Shown here piece by piece: positions 6,973-7,230 of a stretch of 7,230 bases of DNA; the first letter of the stretch is position 1; each line of letters begins with the position of its first letter. The stretch spans positions 1 through 7,230 of the forward strand of contig JAHDCM010000197.1 of NCBI GenBank assembly GCA_020629895.1, given 5' to 3'. A program made the position numbers and the translations under genes. The notes below the pieces were generated by a model. That model was not told the origin of the DNA, ran no database searches, and saw only the letters and a list, made by a program, of their open reading frames with translations. Source of the stretch: Bacteroidota bacterium. Its GTDB lineage: Bacteria; Bacteroidota; Bacteroidia; Chitinophagales; UBA2359.

Positions 6973-7179
6973 GGGCGTGTCCTTTTTTCGCCTCGCTTGT
7001 CGATGCATTACACATCGACGAGCGAGGCGAAAAAAGGTCGGGCTATCCGCTTGTAGTTGCCTCATAGAAACCCTATTCGGCTAAATGCTTCAGTATGTCT
7101 TCACTCCATCGTTCAGCCATCCTTCAGCAAGCCTCATTAGGCTTCTATTTCGTCAAGCTACCGCTACTATCCCTCACGC
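6973..7179. repeat. Putative dispersed repeat element with a large hairpin
   Basis: Non-coding stretch after ftsH that begins GGGCGTGTCC (6973-6982), continues through a 25-bp inverted repeat into GGTCGGGCTATCCGC (7036-7050) and ends with CCGCTACTATCCCTCACGC (7161-7179). From memory, these flank phrases (a GGGCGT start, a variable hairpin, GTCGGGCTATCCGC, a variable middle, then CCGCTACTATCCCTCACGC-like) recur between genes in many Bacteroidota; no name or function for them comes to mind with certainty. GCGTG (6975-6979) can pair with CACGC (7175-7179), which would close the whole element. A second internal hairpin is AAGCCT (7129-7134) / AGGCTT (7139-7144). The sequence is more GC-rich than the rest of the intergenic DNA. 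Boundaries are approximate; copy number cannot be judged from one window. Confidence 0.55.
6981..7037. repeat. 25-bp near-perfect inverted repeat downstream of ftsH
   Basis: The left arm (6981-7005) and right arm (7013-7037) are complementary at 24 of 25 positions; the exception is a T/G pair at 6999/7019 that would be a G-U wobble in RNA on the plus strand. The loop is seven bases. The core is GC-rich (GCCTCGC / GCGAGGC), with six T inside the left end and six A inside the right end. As T precedes and A follows the stem on either strand, it lacks the U tail of an intrinsic terminator, though it could block RNA decay or slow polymerase after ftsH. Confidence 0.9.
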
Positions 7180-7201
7180 GGTAAACAATGAGTGAATGTA
7201 G

Positions 7202-7223
7202 GGGCGATTCCTTGTGGTCGCCC
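7202..7223. repeat. Small GC-rich inverted repeat at the window edge
   Basis: GGGCGA (7202-7207) pairs with TCGCCC (7218-7223) across ten bases. The phrase GTAGGGGCGATTCCTTGTGG next to TCGCCC resembles, from memory, a short dispersed repeat found between genes in several bacterial phyla. The window ends seven bases later, so its full extent is not visible. Confidence 0.4.
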
Positions 7224-7230
7224 AATTCTG

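Noticed and set aside
7130..7230. Possible CRISPR-like or tandem repeat because of recurring TTCAG words near 7087-7127
   Set aside because: The words are only 5-7 bases, unevenly spaced, and the intervening sequence shows no repeat-spacer periodicity.

Overview
The window looks like an ordinary chromosomal segment of a low-GC member of the Bacteroidota. Four things point there. The divergent birA / rsfS-ftsH layout is one I recall from that phylum. A textbook Bacteroidota-type promoter (TTG, 19 nt, TAnnTTTG) lies in front of glyS. Shine-Dalgarno sequences are mostly absent. The secreted proteins have peptidase-regulatory-like, SPOR-like and TPR-like architecture. The N-terminal sequences of BirA, RsfS and GlyRS remind me of Saprospiria-like bacteria, but that finer placement is an impression and not proof.

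Layout, left to right. Positions 32-724 (minus) encode a secreted protein with a carboxypeptidase-regulatory-like beta-sandwich and a SPOR-like C-terminus. Positions 725-1310 are a roughly 590-base AT-rich gap with no convincing gene; it holds a perfect 10-bp A/T hairpin at 1217-1241. Positions 1311-2858 (minus) encode glycyl-tRNA synthetase, with its promoter almost touching the start codon. Positions 2927-3649 (minus) encode a secreted TPR-like protein. Positions 3681-4439 (minus) encode biotin-protein ligase BirA. Divergently, 4481-4924 (plus) encodes the ribosomal silencing factor RsfS, followed after a small hairpin by ftsH at 4978-6939 (plus). The last 290 bases are non-coding. They are more GC-rich in part and carry a 25-bp near-perfect inverted repeat inside what looks like a dispersed repeat element, plus a second small GC-rich inverted repeat at the window edge.

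Functionally this is housekeeping: tRNA charging (GlyRS), biotinylation of acyl-CoA carboxylase (BirA), ribosome dormancy (RsfS) and membrane protein quality control (FtsH), with two envelope or exported proteins of unknown role. I see no defence system, CRISPR array, recognisable transposase, tRNA or rRNA. The parts that most merit a second look are the repeat element after ftsH, the nearly leaderless glyS promoter, and the tight birA/rsfS divergence where both genes appear to use TTG starts.
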